Shown: positions 37,629 through 47,403, counted from the first letter of the stretch. The stretch: DNA of 64,000 nt from Mangrovimonas aestuarii (GCF_028767185.1 NZ_JARACK010000005.1:186001-250000); one strand, 5' to 3'. The notes: generated from the sequence alone by a model not told the origin. Numbers and translations are program-made.

Positions 37629-40600
37629 TCTTCTCTATTTAGTACAGATTCATTTTCTGTAGTTTTTTGCCTTTTCTTTTCATACCCAAATAGCTTTCCA
37701 ATGAATACAAACAGCATCGGATAGAGAAATACACCAAGAAATGTTGCGACTACCATTCCACCCAATAAAGTCATTCCCATCACCTTTCTGGCTTCTGCCC
37801 CGGAACCAGTAGCAATAACCAAAGGAATTATTCCAAAAATAAAAGCAAAAGCCGTCATGAGTATTGGCCTAAAGCGTTCTTTAGCTGCCAGAACAGCCGA
37901 GTCGTATAAACTTTTCCCCTTATGAAACTCTTCGGTAGCAAATTCAATTATCAGTATGGCATTCTTTGCTGCCATACCTATCAACATTACAAAGGATACT
38001 TGAGCGAACACATTATTCTCAAAAGACGGTGAAAAAATCCTGGCTAAAAACAATCCAAGAAAAGCTCCAAAAATTGCAAAAGGGGTTCCTGCCAAGACAC
38101 TTATTGGCAATGACCAGCTCTCATATTGAGCAGCAAGAATAAGAAAGACAAAAATCATAGACAATGTCAATATAGGCAACAAACCTCCAGAAGCCTTTTT
38201 CTCCTGAAAAGACAGCCCATTCCAGGCATAACTTATATCGCTTGGCAGTATCTCTGCTGCTACTTCCTCCAGTGCATCAAGCGCTTCTATTGTACTATAG
38301 CCTGGAGCTGCAGCCCCAGAAACCTCAACAGACCTAAAAAGATTAAATCGATTGGTATAATCTGGACCAGAAATATTCTCTAAATCAATAAAGGTTGCCA
38401 TTGGTACCATTTCACCATTGTTATTTCTTAAAAAGAAACTGGATAATCCAGATACATCCTGCCTATATTCTGGTTCAGACTGAATATATGTCTTATAAAG
38501 CCTTCCAAACCGATTGAAATCATTGACATAAGTCCCTCCCATATAAGCTCCTACTGTGGCATAAAGGTCATTTAATGGGACTCCTAACTTAAGAGCCTTC
38601 TCTTTATTTACCTGCAACAAACGCTGGGGAACAGTAGCATTAAACGGGGTAAAGGCACGACCTATTTCTGGACGCTCAACAGCCTTTTGAGTAAAAGCAT
38701 TGGCATGTTCAGACAGGTATTGAGGTGTATTACCTCCTCTATCTTGAATCATTATACTAAATCCAGACCCTTTACCCAATCCAGGAATTGGTGGAGGGCC
38801 AAATGCCAAATTAATGCTACCTTGTATCTTTAACAACTCTTGGTTAATATTATCTACAAACGTATTTGCGCTTAAGGTTCTCACGTCCCAATCTTTTAAG
38901 TTAACGAACATCACTGCCGAGTTATTTAAAAAGGAGCTTGAGAGCAAACTGTACCCCGTTACATTGGTAACATATAAAACATCTTCTTTCTCGAGAAGAA
39001 GATGTTCTACTTGTCTTGTAATTTCATCGGTTCGTTGAATCGAGGCGGCTGGAGGTAGCTGAATATTCACAAAAAAGTACCCCATATCCTCCTCAGGTAT
39101 AAAGCCCATAGGAACTAACTTTGACAAAACTCCCAAACCAATAACCAAAACACCAATAAAAATTAACCCCCTTTTAATTTTTCCTGTAACTATATTGGTT
39201 ACAGACATATACCCGTCTGTAGATTTTTTTATGAAATTATTAAATCCACCAAAAATTTTCCCAAAAACCCCTTTGTAAGGCTTAGGTTCTTTTAACAACA
39301 AACTACAGAGTGCAGGTGATAGTGTTAAAGCATTTATAGAAGATACAATTACAGAAACAGCAATGGTTATAGCAAATTGTTGATAAAGCTTCCCTGTAAT
39401 TCCAGACATGCCTGCTACTGGAATGAAAATAGCCACTAAAATCAAGGTTGTCGCTATTACTGGGCCCGTAACTTTTTTCATAGCATCGATGGTAGCTTCC
39501 TTTGGCTCCATGCCTCTTTCAATGTTAACCTGAACAGCCTCAACTACAATTATGGCATCATCGACTACAATTCCAATGGCCAAAACCAACCCTAAAAGTG
39601 ATAAAACATTAATAGTAAATCCGAGTAAGGGAAAGAATATAAACGCACCAATTAAGGAAACTGGAATAGCTAGACATGGTATTAAAGTGGCTCTCCAGTC
39701 CTGAAGAAATAAAAACACTACAAATACAACTAATAATAAGGCGATGATCAATGTTTCAATAATATCATCAATTCCTGCTGTAATGGCCAAGGTTGTATCT
39801 AAAGAAATATCATATTTAATGCCCTCAGGAAAACGTTTGCTCATGAACGCCATAGCTTCTTTTACCTCATTAGCAACTTCTAGAGCGTTAGAACCTGGAG
39901 CTTGATATATGGCAATAACTGTACAAATTTCCTTATTTAACCTTGTAAATGCATTGTACTTTTCTATACCAAGCTCAACTTCAGCAATGTCCTTAATTTT
40001 TATTTGAGATCCATCTGGTTTTGTTCGAACAACAATATTTCCAAATTCCTCTTCCGAATTAAATCTGGAGGGCATTCTTACCGTATAGGTAAATTCCGTG
40101 CCTTTAGGAGCTGGCTCCCCTCCCAGTTGCCCCCCTGGAACCAATACATTTTGTTCGTTAATAGCTTTAACAATTTCAGGTACCGTAACACCTAATTGGG
40201 AAAGTCTGTCGGGCTTTACCCAAATCCGCATAGAATAATCAGATCCAAATACTGTAACATCTCCAACTCCAGAAAGTCTTAATAATTCGTCTCGAAGATT
40301 TATCAACGCATAGTTCCCTAAAAAGTCTTGGTCAAAAGTACCATCCGAAGATAAAGTAAGAACCATCATTACGTTAGACATAGCCTTTTTTGTAGTAACA
40401 CCTAATTTCTTAACGGACTCTGGTAGTCTTGCAGTAGCCGCTGCAGCCCTATTTTGAACCAAAACAGCATTCATATCCGGATCTGTACCAACATCAAAAG
40501 ATACTCTTAGGGCCATCGTACCATCGTTGGAGTTTGTGGAGTTCATGTACAGCATATTATCAACACCATTAATCTGCTGTTCCAAAGGAGTCGCAACCGA

Positions 40601-40789
40601 TTCCTCTATGTCTACCGCATTAGCTCCAGGGTACATAGCGCGAACAACCACTTGGGGAGGAGTCAAACTGGGATATTGCTCAATTGGAAGTCCTGTCAGG
40701 GTAATGGCTCCAACCAACGTAATAATAATGGCAATCACCATGGCCAAAACTGGACGACGTACAAATAAGTTCCCCTTAGAATCGGACAT
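37625..40789 (-). CDS. RND multidrug efflux pump, HAE1 permease (second system)
   Basis: The 1054-residue pump has the 12-TM RND layout with both proton-relay signatures: Asp410-Asp411 in GIVVDDAIIVVEA and Lys942 in MAAKNAILIIEFA. The start FVRRPVLAMVIAIIITLVG is characteristic of AcrB/MexB-type pumps. It is only moderately similar to the pump at 30516 by eye, so it is a separate paralogue and not a recent duplicate. The adaptor gene lies 10 bases upstream and the channel gene overlaps its end. Substrates are not readable. Confidence 0.95.
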   Translation of the reverse strand: MSDSKGNLFVRRPVLAMVIAIIITLVGAITLTGLPIEQYPSLTPPQVVVRAMYPGANAVDIEESVATPLEQQINGVDNMLYMNSTNSNDGTMALRVSFDVGTDPDMNAVLVQNRAAAATARLPESVKKLGVTTKKAMSNVMMVLTLSSDGTFDQDFLGNYALINLRDELLRLSGVGDVTVFGSDYSMRIWVKPDRLSQLGVTVPEIVKAINEQNVLVPGGQLGGEPAPKGTEFTYTVRMPSRFNSEEEFGNIVVRTKPDGSQIKIKDIAEVELGIEKYNAFTRLNKEICTVIAIYQAPGSNALEVANEVKEAMAFMSKRFPEGIKYDISLDTTLAITAGIDDIIETLIIALLLVVFVVFLFLQDWRATLIPCLAIPVSLIGAFIFFPLLGFTINVLSLLGLVLAIGIVVDDAIIVVEAVQVNIERGMEPKEATIDAMKKVTGPVIATTLILVAIFIPVAGMSGITGKLYQQFAITIAVSVIVSSINALTLSPALCSLLLKEPKPYKGVFGKIFGGFNNFIKKSTDGYMSVTNIVTGKIKRGLIFIGVLVIGLGVLSKLVPMGFIPEEDMGYFFVNIQLPPAASIQRTDEITRQVEHLLLEKEDVLYVTNVTGYSLLSSSFLNNSAVMFVNLKDWDVRTLSANTFVDNINQELLKIQGSINLAFGPPPIPGLGKGSGFSIMIQDRGGNTPQYLSEHANAFTQKAVERPEIGRAFTPFNATVPQRLLQVNKEKALKLGVPLNDLYATVGAYMGGTYVNDFNRFGRLYKTYIQSEPEYRQDVSGLSSFFLRNNNGEMVPMATFIDLENISGPDYTNRFNLFRSVEVSGAAAPGYSTIEALDALEEVAAEILPSDISYAWNGLSFQEKKASGGLLPILTLSMIFVFLILAAQYESWSLPISVLAGTPFAIFGAFLGLFLARIFSPSFENNVFAQVSFVMLIGMAAKNAILIIEFATEEFHKGKSLYDSAVLAAKERFRPILMTAFAFIFGIIPLVIATGSGAEARKVMGMTLLGGMVVATFLGVFLYPMLFVFIGKLFGYEKKRQKTTENESVLNREE

Positions 40790-40799
40790 AAACTTTAAA

Positions 40800-41954
40800 T
40801 TAGTTTTCCACCTTAGTTTGATACTCTATTAAATTAGGAGCAACCTTCATTTTAGATCTTACTTTTTGAACTTCATCAATCACCACTTGTTCTCCTGGCC
40901 GAAGACCTTTTTCGACAATAAAGTAATCTTTATAATTTCTGAACACTTCTATATTTCTTGTCTCGACTACCCCGTCTGCACCGACCACAAAAACCATAAA
41001 CTGACCTTGAATTTCCTTGACTGCCTTTTGAGGGATCAAAATCGTATTCTCTCTATCCTTTACAAGTGCCCTCACTTTTGTAAATTGACCTGGACGAATT
41101 AGCCTGTCTGGATTAGGAAATGATGCTTGAATTAATATAGATCCAGTATTAGGATCAATATTACGATCAATAAAGTCTAGATGCCCATTATATTTATGAA
41201 TAGAGTTATCTGAAAGAATTAACTCTAAAATCTGCTTACTGGTTAAGGCCTTAAATTTTTCCTCGGAGTCACCGCTTTCACGGATAAACCGTTTCATAAA
41301 ATTAAGATATTCTGATTCTGACAGAAAAAATTGAACTCTAACCGTGTCAATATCCGAAACTGTATTAAGGATTACCGGATTGGGTTGTTTACCAACGTAC
41401 TCTCCTACCCTTGCAGATGTTTTTCCTATTATTCCACTTAAAGGCGCATAAATTTTACAATATCCTAAGTTAATTTCAGAAATTTCCAATCCTGCAAGGG
41501 CGGCTTGAAGCTGTGCCTGGGCAGCATCCCTTTGGGCTGTAGCTGCATCAAGATCACTTTTACTAACAGCATTCAAATCAGCTAAAGGCTTTATCCTATT
41601 GTAGTCGCTTTTAGCTTTTGCTAATAATATTCTAGCCTCAGATACCTCACTTTGCCGTGCTGATTTTTCTGCTTGAAATGGTTGGGGATCTATACTGTAA
41701 AGCAACTCCCCTTTTTTTACACGGCTACCTTCATCAAAATAAACACCTTCCAGAAACCCGTCAACACGTGCCCTAATGGGAATATCCTTTATACCGTAAA
41801 CTTGCCCTACAAATTCTTTATAAATTGGTACTTCCTGTGTTTTAACAGCCACAACATTAATGGGCGTTATTGCAGCAACCTGTTGTTTATCCTTTTGCTT
41901 ACAGGAAACTATTATAATCGATAAGATTAAGAAAAGTAGTTTCAATCGATACAT
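40800..41954 (-). CDS. RND efflux periplasmic adaptor lipoprotein (second system)
   Basis: The 384-residue adaptor has a lipoprotein signal ending IIVSC (Cys about 18). The lipoyl halves are visible at VDGFLEGVYFDEGSRVKKGE and IYAPLSGIIGKTSARVGEYV, with a coiled-coil hairpin between them; the membrane-proximal region includes VVIDEVQKVR. It is the first gene of the operon adaptor-pump-channel, whose promoter must lie in the 276-base region shared with the divergent MFS gene. No regulator is adjacent, unlike the first efflux system. Confidence 0.93.
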   Translation of the reverse strand: MYRLKLLFLILSIIIVSCKQKDKQQVAAITPINVVAVKTQEVPIYKEFVGQVYGIKDIPIRARVDGFLEGVYFDEGSRVKKGELLYSIDPQPFQAEKSARQSEVSEARILLAKAKSDYNRIKPLADLNAVSKSDLDAATAQRDAAQAQLQAALAGLEISEINLGYCKIYAPLSGIIGKTSARVGEYVGKQPNPVILNTVSDIDTVRVQFFLSESEYLNFMKRFIRESGDSEEKFKALTSKQILELILSDNSIHKYNGHLDFIDRNIDPNTGSILIQASFPNPDRLIRPGQFTKVRALVKDRENTILIPQKAVKEIQGQFMVFVVGADGVVETRNIEVFRNYKDYFIVEKGLRPGEQVVIDEVQKVRSKMKVAPNLIEYQTKVEN

Positions 41955-42134
41955 ATAGAGAAGTTTGTTCCTATAAATTTAGGGAAATATCGAATAACAA
42001 CATTGAATAACCCAAACTAAAAACATGACATACAAGCGTTTAAAGCCTCAAATCATAATGTCATCTAGACAATCAGCTTATTTAACACCAATCATATATA
42101 ATAGAGTAAAAAAACACTTTTCTCTTCACAACTA

Positions 42135-42162
42135 ACCGACTATAAACCCCTACAAAGTCGGT
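42135..42162. promoter_or_regulatory. Inverted repeat in the divergent spacer before the MFS gene
   Basis: ACCGACT (42135-42141) and AGTCGGT (42156-42162) are perfect complements 14 bases apart. The spacer lies between the divergent efflux adaptor and MFS genes, so a regulator bound here could affect both. This is suggestive only. Confidence 0.35.
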
Positions 42163-42188
42163 GAGGTGATATATTAACTATTATCTTC

Positions 42189-42196
42189 TATATTTG
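42189..42196 (+). promoter_or_regulatory. Possible -7 element for the MFS gene
   Basis: TATATTTG matches TAnnTTTG, 34 bases before the ATG at 42231. No convincing -33 TTG is present upstream. Confidence 0.4.
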
Positions 42197-42230
42197 GGGC
42201 TGAAAAAACCTACTAACTATCCAACTATAT

Positions 42231-43451
42231 ATGACTAAGCATAAGCCCATTCAACTTGGCCTTAAAGAAAATTGGAAACAGTTCACCCTACTTGTCATTG
42301 TAAACGCTTTTGTGGGCGGTATGGTTGGTATGGAACGTACAATTTTTCCTGAATTTGCTGAATCGGAATTTGGTGTCGCTTCCAAAACAGCAATTCTTTC
42401 CTTTATCACCGCTTTTGGAATCTCTAAAGCTCTGGCCAATTATTATACTGGTAAACTGGCCAATAAACTTGGGAGACGCAATTTATTGCTCTTAGGTTGG
42501 TTTATTGCTATTCCGGTGCCTTTTCTACTTATTTTATCCAATGGTTGGGGTTGGGTGATTTTTGCCAATGTGTTATTGGGTATTAGCCAAGGATTGACTT
42601 GGAGCAGCACTGTAGTGATGAAAATAGACTTAGTTGGAGAAAAGGATCGTGGTTTTGCCATGGGTCTCAATGAATTTGCTGGATATTTTGCTGTTGGGCT
42701 AGTAGCCTTTCTTTCCGGATATATTGCTAATGCTTACGGTATTACACCCTACCCTTTTTATATAGGTATAGGCATTTCTATTATAGGTTTCCTACTAACT
42801 GTACTTTGGGTTAGGGACACACGAGGGTTTGTTAAGCACGAAAGCAAAACCAACAAATCAGAACAGCTTGGAAATGTATTTATGGAAACTACCTTTAAAA
42901 ACAAAACCCTTAGTTCTGTCACTCAAGCCGGACTAATCAACAACCTTAACGACGGAATGATATGGGGACTTTTACCAATTATTTTAGCTAACATTAGCTT
43001 TAATACTGAAAAAATTGGAGTCATTACAGCCATTTACCCTACCGTATGGGGAATTGGACAATTGTTCACCGGGAAAATGGCAGATCATTACTCTAAAAAA
43101 GGTATGCTGTTTTGGGGTATGCTGTTTCAAGGTGTGGCCATTTTATTTATTCCATATACCAGTCATTTCTGGACACTGGCAACATTAGCAGCTACTCTAG
43201 GGCTTGGTACAGCATTGGTATATCCCACCTTTTTGGCAACAATTGCCGAAGCCACCAGTCCAAAACAGCGGGCAGAAAGTATTGGAACATTCAGACTTTG
43301 GCGCGATCTAGGCTATGCTTTTGGAGCAATAGTTTCAGGAATTACAGCCGATATATTTGGCATTGAATACGCTATTTTACTTATTGCCTCCTTAACTATT
43401 ATGTCCTCGTTTGTTATTAAATTTAGAATGCCAAAAGGGATAAATCCATGA
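42231..43451 (+). CDS. MFS family transporter
   Basis: The 406-residue inner-membrane protein has about 12 hydrophobic segments in two six-helix halves separated by a charged loop near residues 195-225. The loop between TM2 and TM3 carries the major-facilitator motif as TGKLANKLGRRNLLL, and the second half repeats it as TGKMADHYSKKGMLF. Substrate is not evident; the fold fits a drug/proton antiporter or a small-metabolite exporter. The downstream methyltransferase gene overlaps its stop by 4 bases (ATGA), so the two products are probably made together. Confidence 0.9.
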   Translation: MTKHKPIQLGLKENWKQFTLLVIVNAFVGGMVGMERTIFPEFAESEFGVASKTAILSFITAFGISKALANYYTGKLANKLGRRNLLLLGWFIAIPVPFLLILSNGWGWVIFANVLLGISQGLTWSSTVVMKIDLVGEKDRGFAMGLNEFAGYFAVGLVAFLSGYIANAYGITPYPFYIGIGISIIGFLLTVLWVRDTRGFVKHESKTNKSEQLGNVFMETTFKNKTLSSVTQAGLINNLNDGMIWGLLPIILANISFNTEKIGVITAIYPTVWGIGQLFTGKMADHYSKKGMLFWGMLFQGVAILFIPYTSHFWTLATLAATLGLGTALVYPTFLATIAEATSPKQRAESIGTFRLWRDLGYAFGAIVSGITADIFGIEYAILLIASLTIMSSFVIKFRMPKGINP

Positions 43452-44266
43452 AAGACTACATCAATATCAACAAAACAGCTTGGAACAATAAAGTAGGCAG
43501 TCACCTAAAATCGAATTTTTACAATCTTGAAGGGTTTAAAAAAGGAGAATCCTCATTAAAGTCTATAGAACAGGAACTATTAGAAGATGTTAGCGGGAAA
43601 AGTATATTACACTTACAATGCCATTTCGGGCAAGACACCTTGTCGTTGGCAAGAATGGGTGCTCAGGTAACCGGAGTAGATCTTTCAGACAAAGCTATTG
43701 ATGCTGCTAAAAACCTTGCCGAGGAAATAAACCTCAACGCAGAGTTTGTTTGTTGTGACCTATACGAACTTCCTAACCATTTAAACAAAACCTACGATAT
43801 AGTTTTTAGCAGCTATGGCACCATTGGGTGGTTGCCCGATCTGGATAAATGGGCTAATATTGTATCACAATTCCTAAAACCCGGAGGGACCTTTGTTTTC
43901 GTTGAATTTCACCCCGTAGTATGGATGTTCGATGACGACTTTAATACAATAGCCTACAACTACGATAATAAAGAAACCATAAGCGGACAGGAAACGGGCA
44001 CCTACGCCGATACCTCCTCTACTGCACAACACAACTATGTGTGTTGGAACCACGGTTTAGCTGAAGTACTGCAAGCCCTCATAAACCATAGGCTGGAATT
44101 AAAGCAATTTAAAGAGTTCGATTACTCTCCTTACAACTGTTTTAACCATACCGAAGAATATAGTCCTGGAAAATACCGTATAAAACATCTCGAAAACAAA
44201 ATCCCAATGGTGTATGCATTAAAGGCAATCAAATCCAAAAATGGCCATTTGGGGCATTCGCATTAA
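43448..44266 (+). CDS. Class I SAM-dependent methyltransferase
   Basis: The 272-residue enzyme has a Rossmann-type methyltransferase domain (about 40-165). Motif I is ILHLQCHFGQDTLSLARMGA, with the acidic end of strand 2 in VTGVDLS and motif post-I VFSSYGTIGWLP. The C-terminal 90 residues carry an aromatic-rich segment (EFDYSPYNCFN) probably forming the substrate site. The substrate is probably a small molecule. It overlaps the MFS gene by 4 bases. Methyltransferase plus exporter suggests modification and export of one compound, which is inference. Confidence 0.88.
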   Translation: MKDYININKTAWNNKVGSHLKSNFYNLEGFKKGESSLKSIEQELLEDVSGKSILHLQCHFGQDTLSLARMGAQVTGVDLSDKAIDAAKNLAEEINLNAEFVCCDLYELPNHLNKTYDIVFSSYGTIGWLPDLDKWANIVSQFLKPGGTFVFVEFHPVVWMFDDDFNTIAYNYDNKETISGQETGTYADTSSTAQHNYVCWNHGLAEVLQALINHRLELKQFKEFDYSPYNCFNHTEEYSPGKYRIKHLENKIPMVYALKAIKSKNGHLGHSH

Positions 44267-44401
44267 TAACCTCCTATTAATTATTTAAGGAATCTATTGA
44301 CCATTAATAAGGGGTATCGGCTATATTGTAGGTCAAGTAAAACTTTCTTAAAAAAACAACTCTCAGGAAATAGTTTAACTCCAAGTTATGACCAATTCAA
44401 A

Positions 44402-44974
44402 ATGAAAGGAACAAATTTTACTTCAATAGGCTTTAATTTCCTTCAATTATCTATTAATGCAATTGAAGAAATGAATAAGCAAGGAAATGCTACATCAATA
44501 TTCATGGATGGAAACTTATCAGATGAAGATGCTGAATTAGAATTTGCGGAACGAACGAAATGGAATGACCTGAACATTGGTATTCCTATTCTTTTCAACT
44601 TTTTCCATGGAATAGAACTAATTCTAAAAGGGTTGATTATTCATTGTGGAGGTGAATTAGTTGGAAAAAATCATAAATTGACTAATCTACTAGAAAATTT
44701 AAAAAATACACCTAACGCTCCTTCCGATTCTCTTATTGAACATTTTAAAAATGTTCTTCACAACAATGAACTCAGTGATTTTTTCACCTTAAACAACAAG
44801 ACAGTTGATTCCTTTTATATACTTTTTAAATACCCTGAAGAAAAAAATGGTGAATCAATAAAGTTCTACCAAATTAGAGGAAAACAGAAAGAAGGTCTAA
44901 TACGATTTAATCAAATAAAATTGTTAGCAAAAAACACCAAGAACGAAATAATAAAATGGAAAACAAGCACTTAG
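44402..44974 (+). CDS. HEPN-like protein of unknown function
   Basis: The protein is 190 residues from ATG 44402; a TTG at 44297 in the same frame would add 35 residues, preceded by AAGGA at a workable distance, so the start is uncertain. It is mostly helical. The segment FFHGIELILKGLIIHCGGEL followed by NHKLTNLLENL resembles the HEPN fold core (a helix with ELxLKxLL, then a His-Lys-Leu loop and next helix). The RNase motif Rx4-6H typical of toxic HEPN proteins is not found. The gene looks more AT-rich than its neighbours and has no evident partner, so it may be a recent insertion between the methyltransferase and the RluA-like gene. Confidence 0.6.
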   Translation: MKGTNFTSIGFNFLQLSINAIEEMNKQGNATSIFMDGNLSDEDAELEFAERTKWNDLNIGIPILFNFFHGIELILKGLIIHCGGELVGKNHKLTNLLENLKNTPNAPSDSLIEHFKNVLHNNELSDFFTLNNKTVDSFYILFKYPEEKNGESIKFYQIRGKQKEGLIRFNQIKLLAKNTKNEIIKWKTST

Positions 44975-45076
44975 ACCATTTTGTTTTTCCTCACAATAAA
45001 ACAGTTAACCCTATCCTAATCACCATACTATTCCCAAGAATATTTTGTTCCTTTGCAGCGATTTTTCAAAGTACCT

Positions 45077-46762
45077 ATGTCTCAATATTGTACATCGCTA
45101 TTTCATCCGTTTGCAAACACCTCTGAGGTAACTTTGCCTGAGCGGTTTACCTTTCCGTTTTATTATGAGCCACATGCCTTAAGCATGCAGGCAGCAGAAG
45201 ATTTACAAGCCTATTTGGAGACCCAAACCGAGTTCGAACATAATTTTGGGCTAGATCCCAATGCTGCTGGGCTTCCCATTGGAAAGATGTTCGGCGTCAT
45301 GGTAGTAAAAAACTCGCATGGAGAATTGGGATATTTGGCTGCCTTTTCCGGAAAACTGGCAGACAGCAACGATCTAGCAGGCTTTGTCCCTCCTATTTAC
45401 AACACCCTTAACCAAGAGGGGTTTTACAAAAAGGGAGAAGCAAAATTAAATGCCTTTAACCGAGAGATCGAGGCTTTGGAAAACTGCAACAGCATACAAC
45501 AGGCCAAAGTAGCTTTGGAAACCTGTAAAGCAAGCTCAGAAAGTGATATAAGCGCCTTTAAGACCATTGTTAAAAAAGCCAAACAAGAACGCAAACAACA
45601 ACGTGAAGCCGCTAAGGACACTTTAACCGCAGCAGAATTTGAAGCTTTGGAAGAGTCACTTAAAAGTCAGAGTATCAGTTACCATATGCGTTTAAAACAC
45701 CTTAAACGTGAATGGGACGAAAAAATACATCAGGCCGAAGCAACACTTAAGGTTGCCATGCAACCTTTGGAGGACTTAAAAATAGAACGCGCTATGCTGT
45801 CCGCTTCCTTACAGAAAGGGCTACACGAGCAGTATAAGTTTTTAAATGCCGAGGGAAAGACCAAACACCTTTTGGATATTTTCAATTCGGCCACCTTCCC
45901 CATCCCTCCTGCCGGTGCTGGAGAATGTGCTGCGCCTAAATTGTTTCAGTACGCTTATCAAAATGGATTGCGACCAATTGCCATGGCAGAGTTTTGGTGG
46001 GGCGCCTCACCAAAATCTCAAGTACGCAAACACAAACAGTTCTATCCGTCTTGCCGTAGTAAATGTGAACCTATTTTAGGTCATATGATGCAAGGACTAT
46101 TGGTGGAAGACAACCCTATAGAACAAGCTATAGTTTCCCCTAAAAATCTGGAAGTTATTTTTGAGGACGAGCATTTGTTGCTGATCAACAAACCCCATGA
46201 GTTTTTGTCCGTTCCCGGAAGGAACGTTGAGGAATCTGTACAAAGTAGAATGCGACAATATATCCCTAATGCCAAAGGTCCGTTATTGGTGCACCGCTTG
46301 GATATGTCAACTTCAGGATTGTTATTGGTAGCCAAGAACCAAAGAATACATAAGCAGTTACAAAAGCAGTTTATAGAGCGTAGTGTTCAAAAACGTTATG
46401 TTGCCCTTTTGGACGGAATCCTTCCTGAAAAAGAAGGAACAATAGAACTCCCTTTACGAGTGGATTTCCATAACAGACCTCAACAATTGGTTTGTTACGA
46501 ACATGGGAAACATGCCAAAACAAAATACAAGGTAATAAGTGAGGAAAACGGAAAAACAAGAGTTTACTTCTACCCCGTTACAGGCCGTACCCATCAGTTG
46601 CGCGTACACGCCGCCCATAGCAACGGACTAAAAACGCCTATTGTTGGCGACGATCTCTATGGCACCAAAACCAACAGATTGCACCTCCACGCCGAACAAT
46701 TGTGTTTCACACACCCCATCACCAAACAGGAAATGACGGTGCAGTGTAAGGTTCCATTTTAA
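45077..46762 (+). CDS. Large RluA-family pseudouridine synthase with coiled-coil insert
   Basis: The protein is 561 residues from ATG 45077; an in-frame TTG at 45053 is a less likely start. The C-terminal third (about 355-560) is an RluA catalytic domain: FEDEHLLLINKPHEFLSVPG, then HRLDMSTSGLLLVAK with the catalytic Asp409, then PVTGRTHQLRVHAA. The N-terminal 340 residues are a Bacteroidota-type extension with a long charged coiled coil near 130-260 (runs of Lys, Glu and Gln) and Cys residues near 325-335 (FYPSCRSKC). Such long forms act on rRNA or tRNA; the site is unknown. Confidence 0.9.
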   Translation: MSQYCTSLFHPFANTSEVTLPERFTFPFYYEPHALSMQAAEDLQAYLETQTEFEHNFGLDPNAAGLPIGKMFGVMVVKNSHGELGYLAAFSGKLADSNDLAGFVPPIYNTLNQEGFYKKGEAKLNAFNREIEALENCNSIQQAKVALETCKASSESDISAFKTIVKKAKQERKQQREAAKDTLTAAEFEALEESLKSQSISYHMRLKHLKREWDEKIHQAEATLKVAMQPLEDLKIERAMLSASLQKGLHEQYKFLNAEGKTKHLLDIFNSATFPIPPAGAGECAAPKLFQYAYQNGLRPIAMAEFWWGASPKSQVRKHKQFYPSCRSKCEPILGHMMQGLLVEDNPIEQAIVSPKNLEVIFEDEHLLLINKPHEFLSVPGRNVEESVQSRMRQYIPNAKGPLLVHRLDMSTSGLLLVAKNQRIHKQLQKQFIERSVQKRYVALLDGILPEKEGTIELPLRVDFHNRPQQLVCYEHGKHAKTKYKVISEENGKTRVYFYPVTGRTHQLRVHAAHSNGLKTPIVGDDLYGTKTNRLHLHAEQLCFTHPITKQEMTVQCKVPF

Positions 46763-47169
46763 AAGTAACAGATCTTTGCGTCGGCCTATTGGCCTCCTTA
46801 AGATGACACTCATAAATCCTGTTTCTAAGAAGTAAGGTATAGGTTAGCATGGGGTTAGCAATTAGTATGGTGCGCTTTGCATACTATAACCACGTCTTAA
46901 GTATGCCATAGCCCTCTATTGAATTTTGAATAACGAAGTGCGAATAACTATTGAAACTATCTCCTTAAAACAGGAACTTTTTTAAGGAGCTAATTTGTAA
47001 TTGGTCAATTTCAACAATTACCTAAAGATAGGGGTTTTTATGGTTTCTTTTTTTCTTATCCCCCGCCTTAAAATAACAAATTGGAAAGGACTTCGTATTG
47101 TTCATTTTAGGTTTAGAAGGAATTATTACTGGTTTTAGTGATTGGGTATGCCCCAAAATACTCAAAAAA
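46763..47169. other. 407-base spacer with repeat-derived sequence
   Basis: No gene is supported here. It contains CCTCCTTAAGATGACA at 46793-46808, a near copy of 48883-48898, and an inverted repeat CTCCTTAAAA (46961-46970) with TTTTAAGGAG (46980-46989). These look like dispersed flavobacterial repeat fragments and a hairpin. Confidence 0.55.
46961..46989. repeat. 10-bp inverted repeat between RluA-like and VF530 genes
   Basis: CTCCTTAAAA and TTTTAAGGAG are exact complements with a 9-base loop. The same CTCCTT/AAGGAG theme occurs in the hairpin at 48987-49005, which suggests a shared repeat family or a common terminator type. Confidence 0.5.
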
Positions 47170-47403
47170 TTAATTATTAAATCTCCGTTTCTTAAGCATC
47201 TCTAAATACATCTGTTCAACCTTTGTTCTGGCCCAAGGTGTGCGACGTAAAAATTTCAAACTGGATTTTACAGAAGGATCGTGAGTAAAACAGCGAATAT
47301 TAATATTATAACCTAAATATTCCCACCCATAGCGGTCTACTAAATCATTAATCATCTGTTCTAGCTTAATGCCATGCAAAGGGTTATTAGGTTGTGTACT
47401 CAT
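47170..47403 (-). CDS. VF530 family small DNA-binding-like protein
   Basis: The 77-residue protein matches the VF530 (DUF2132) family over its length: [20 protein letters not shown], then [20 protein letters not shown], then KVEQMYLEM. Structures of the family show a compact helical fold with a winged-helix-like look, but no function is proven. It lies 6 bases downstream of the DEAD-box helicase gene on the same strand and is likely co-transcribed with it. Confidence 0.9.
   Translation of the reverse strand: MSTQPNNPLHGIKLEQMINDLVDRYGWEYLGYNINIRCFTHDPSVKSSLKFLRRTPWARTKVEQMYLEMLKKRRFNN

Noticed and set aside
40527-40832. 101-codon plus-strand frame over the start of the second pump gene
   Set aside because: It is antisense to the conserved N-terminus of the RND pump and the adaptor 3' end, with no recognisable features.
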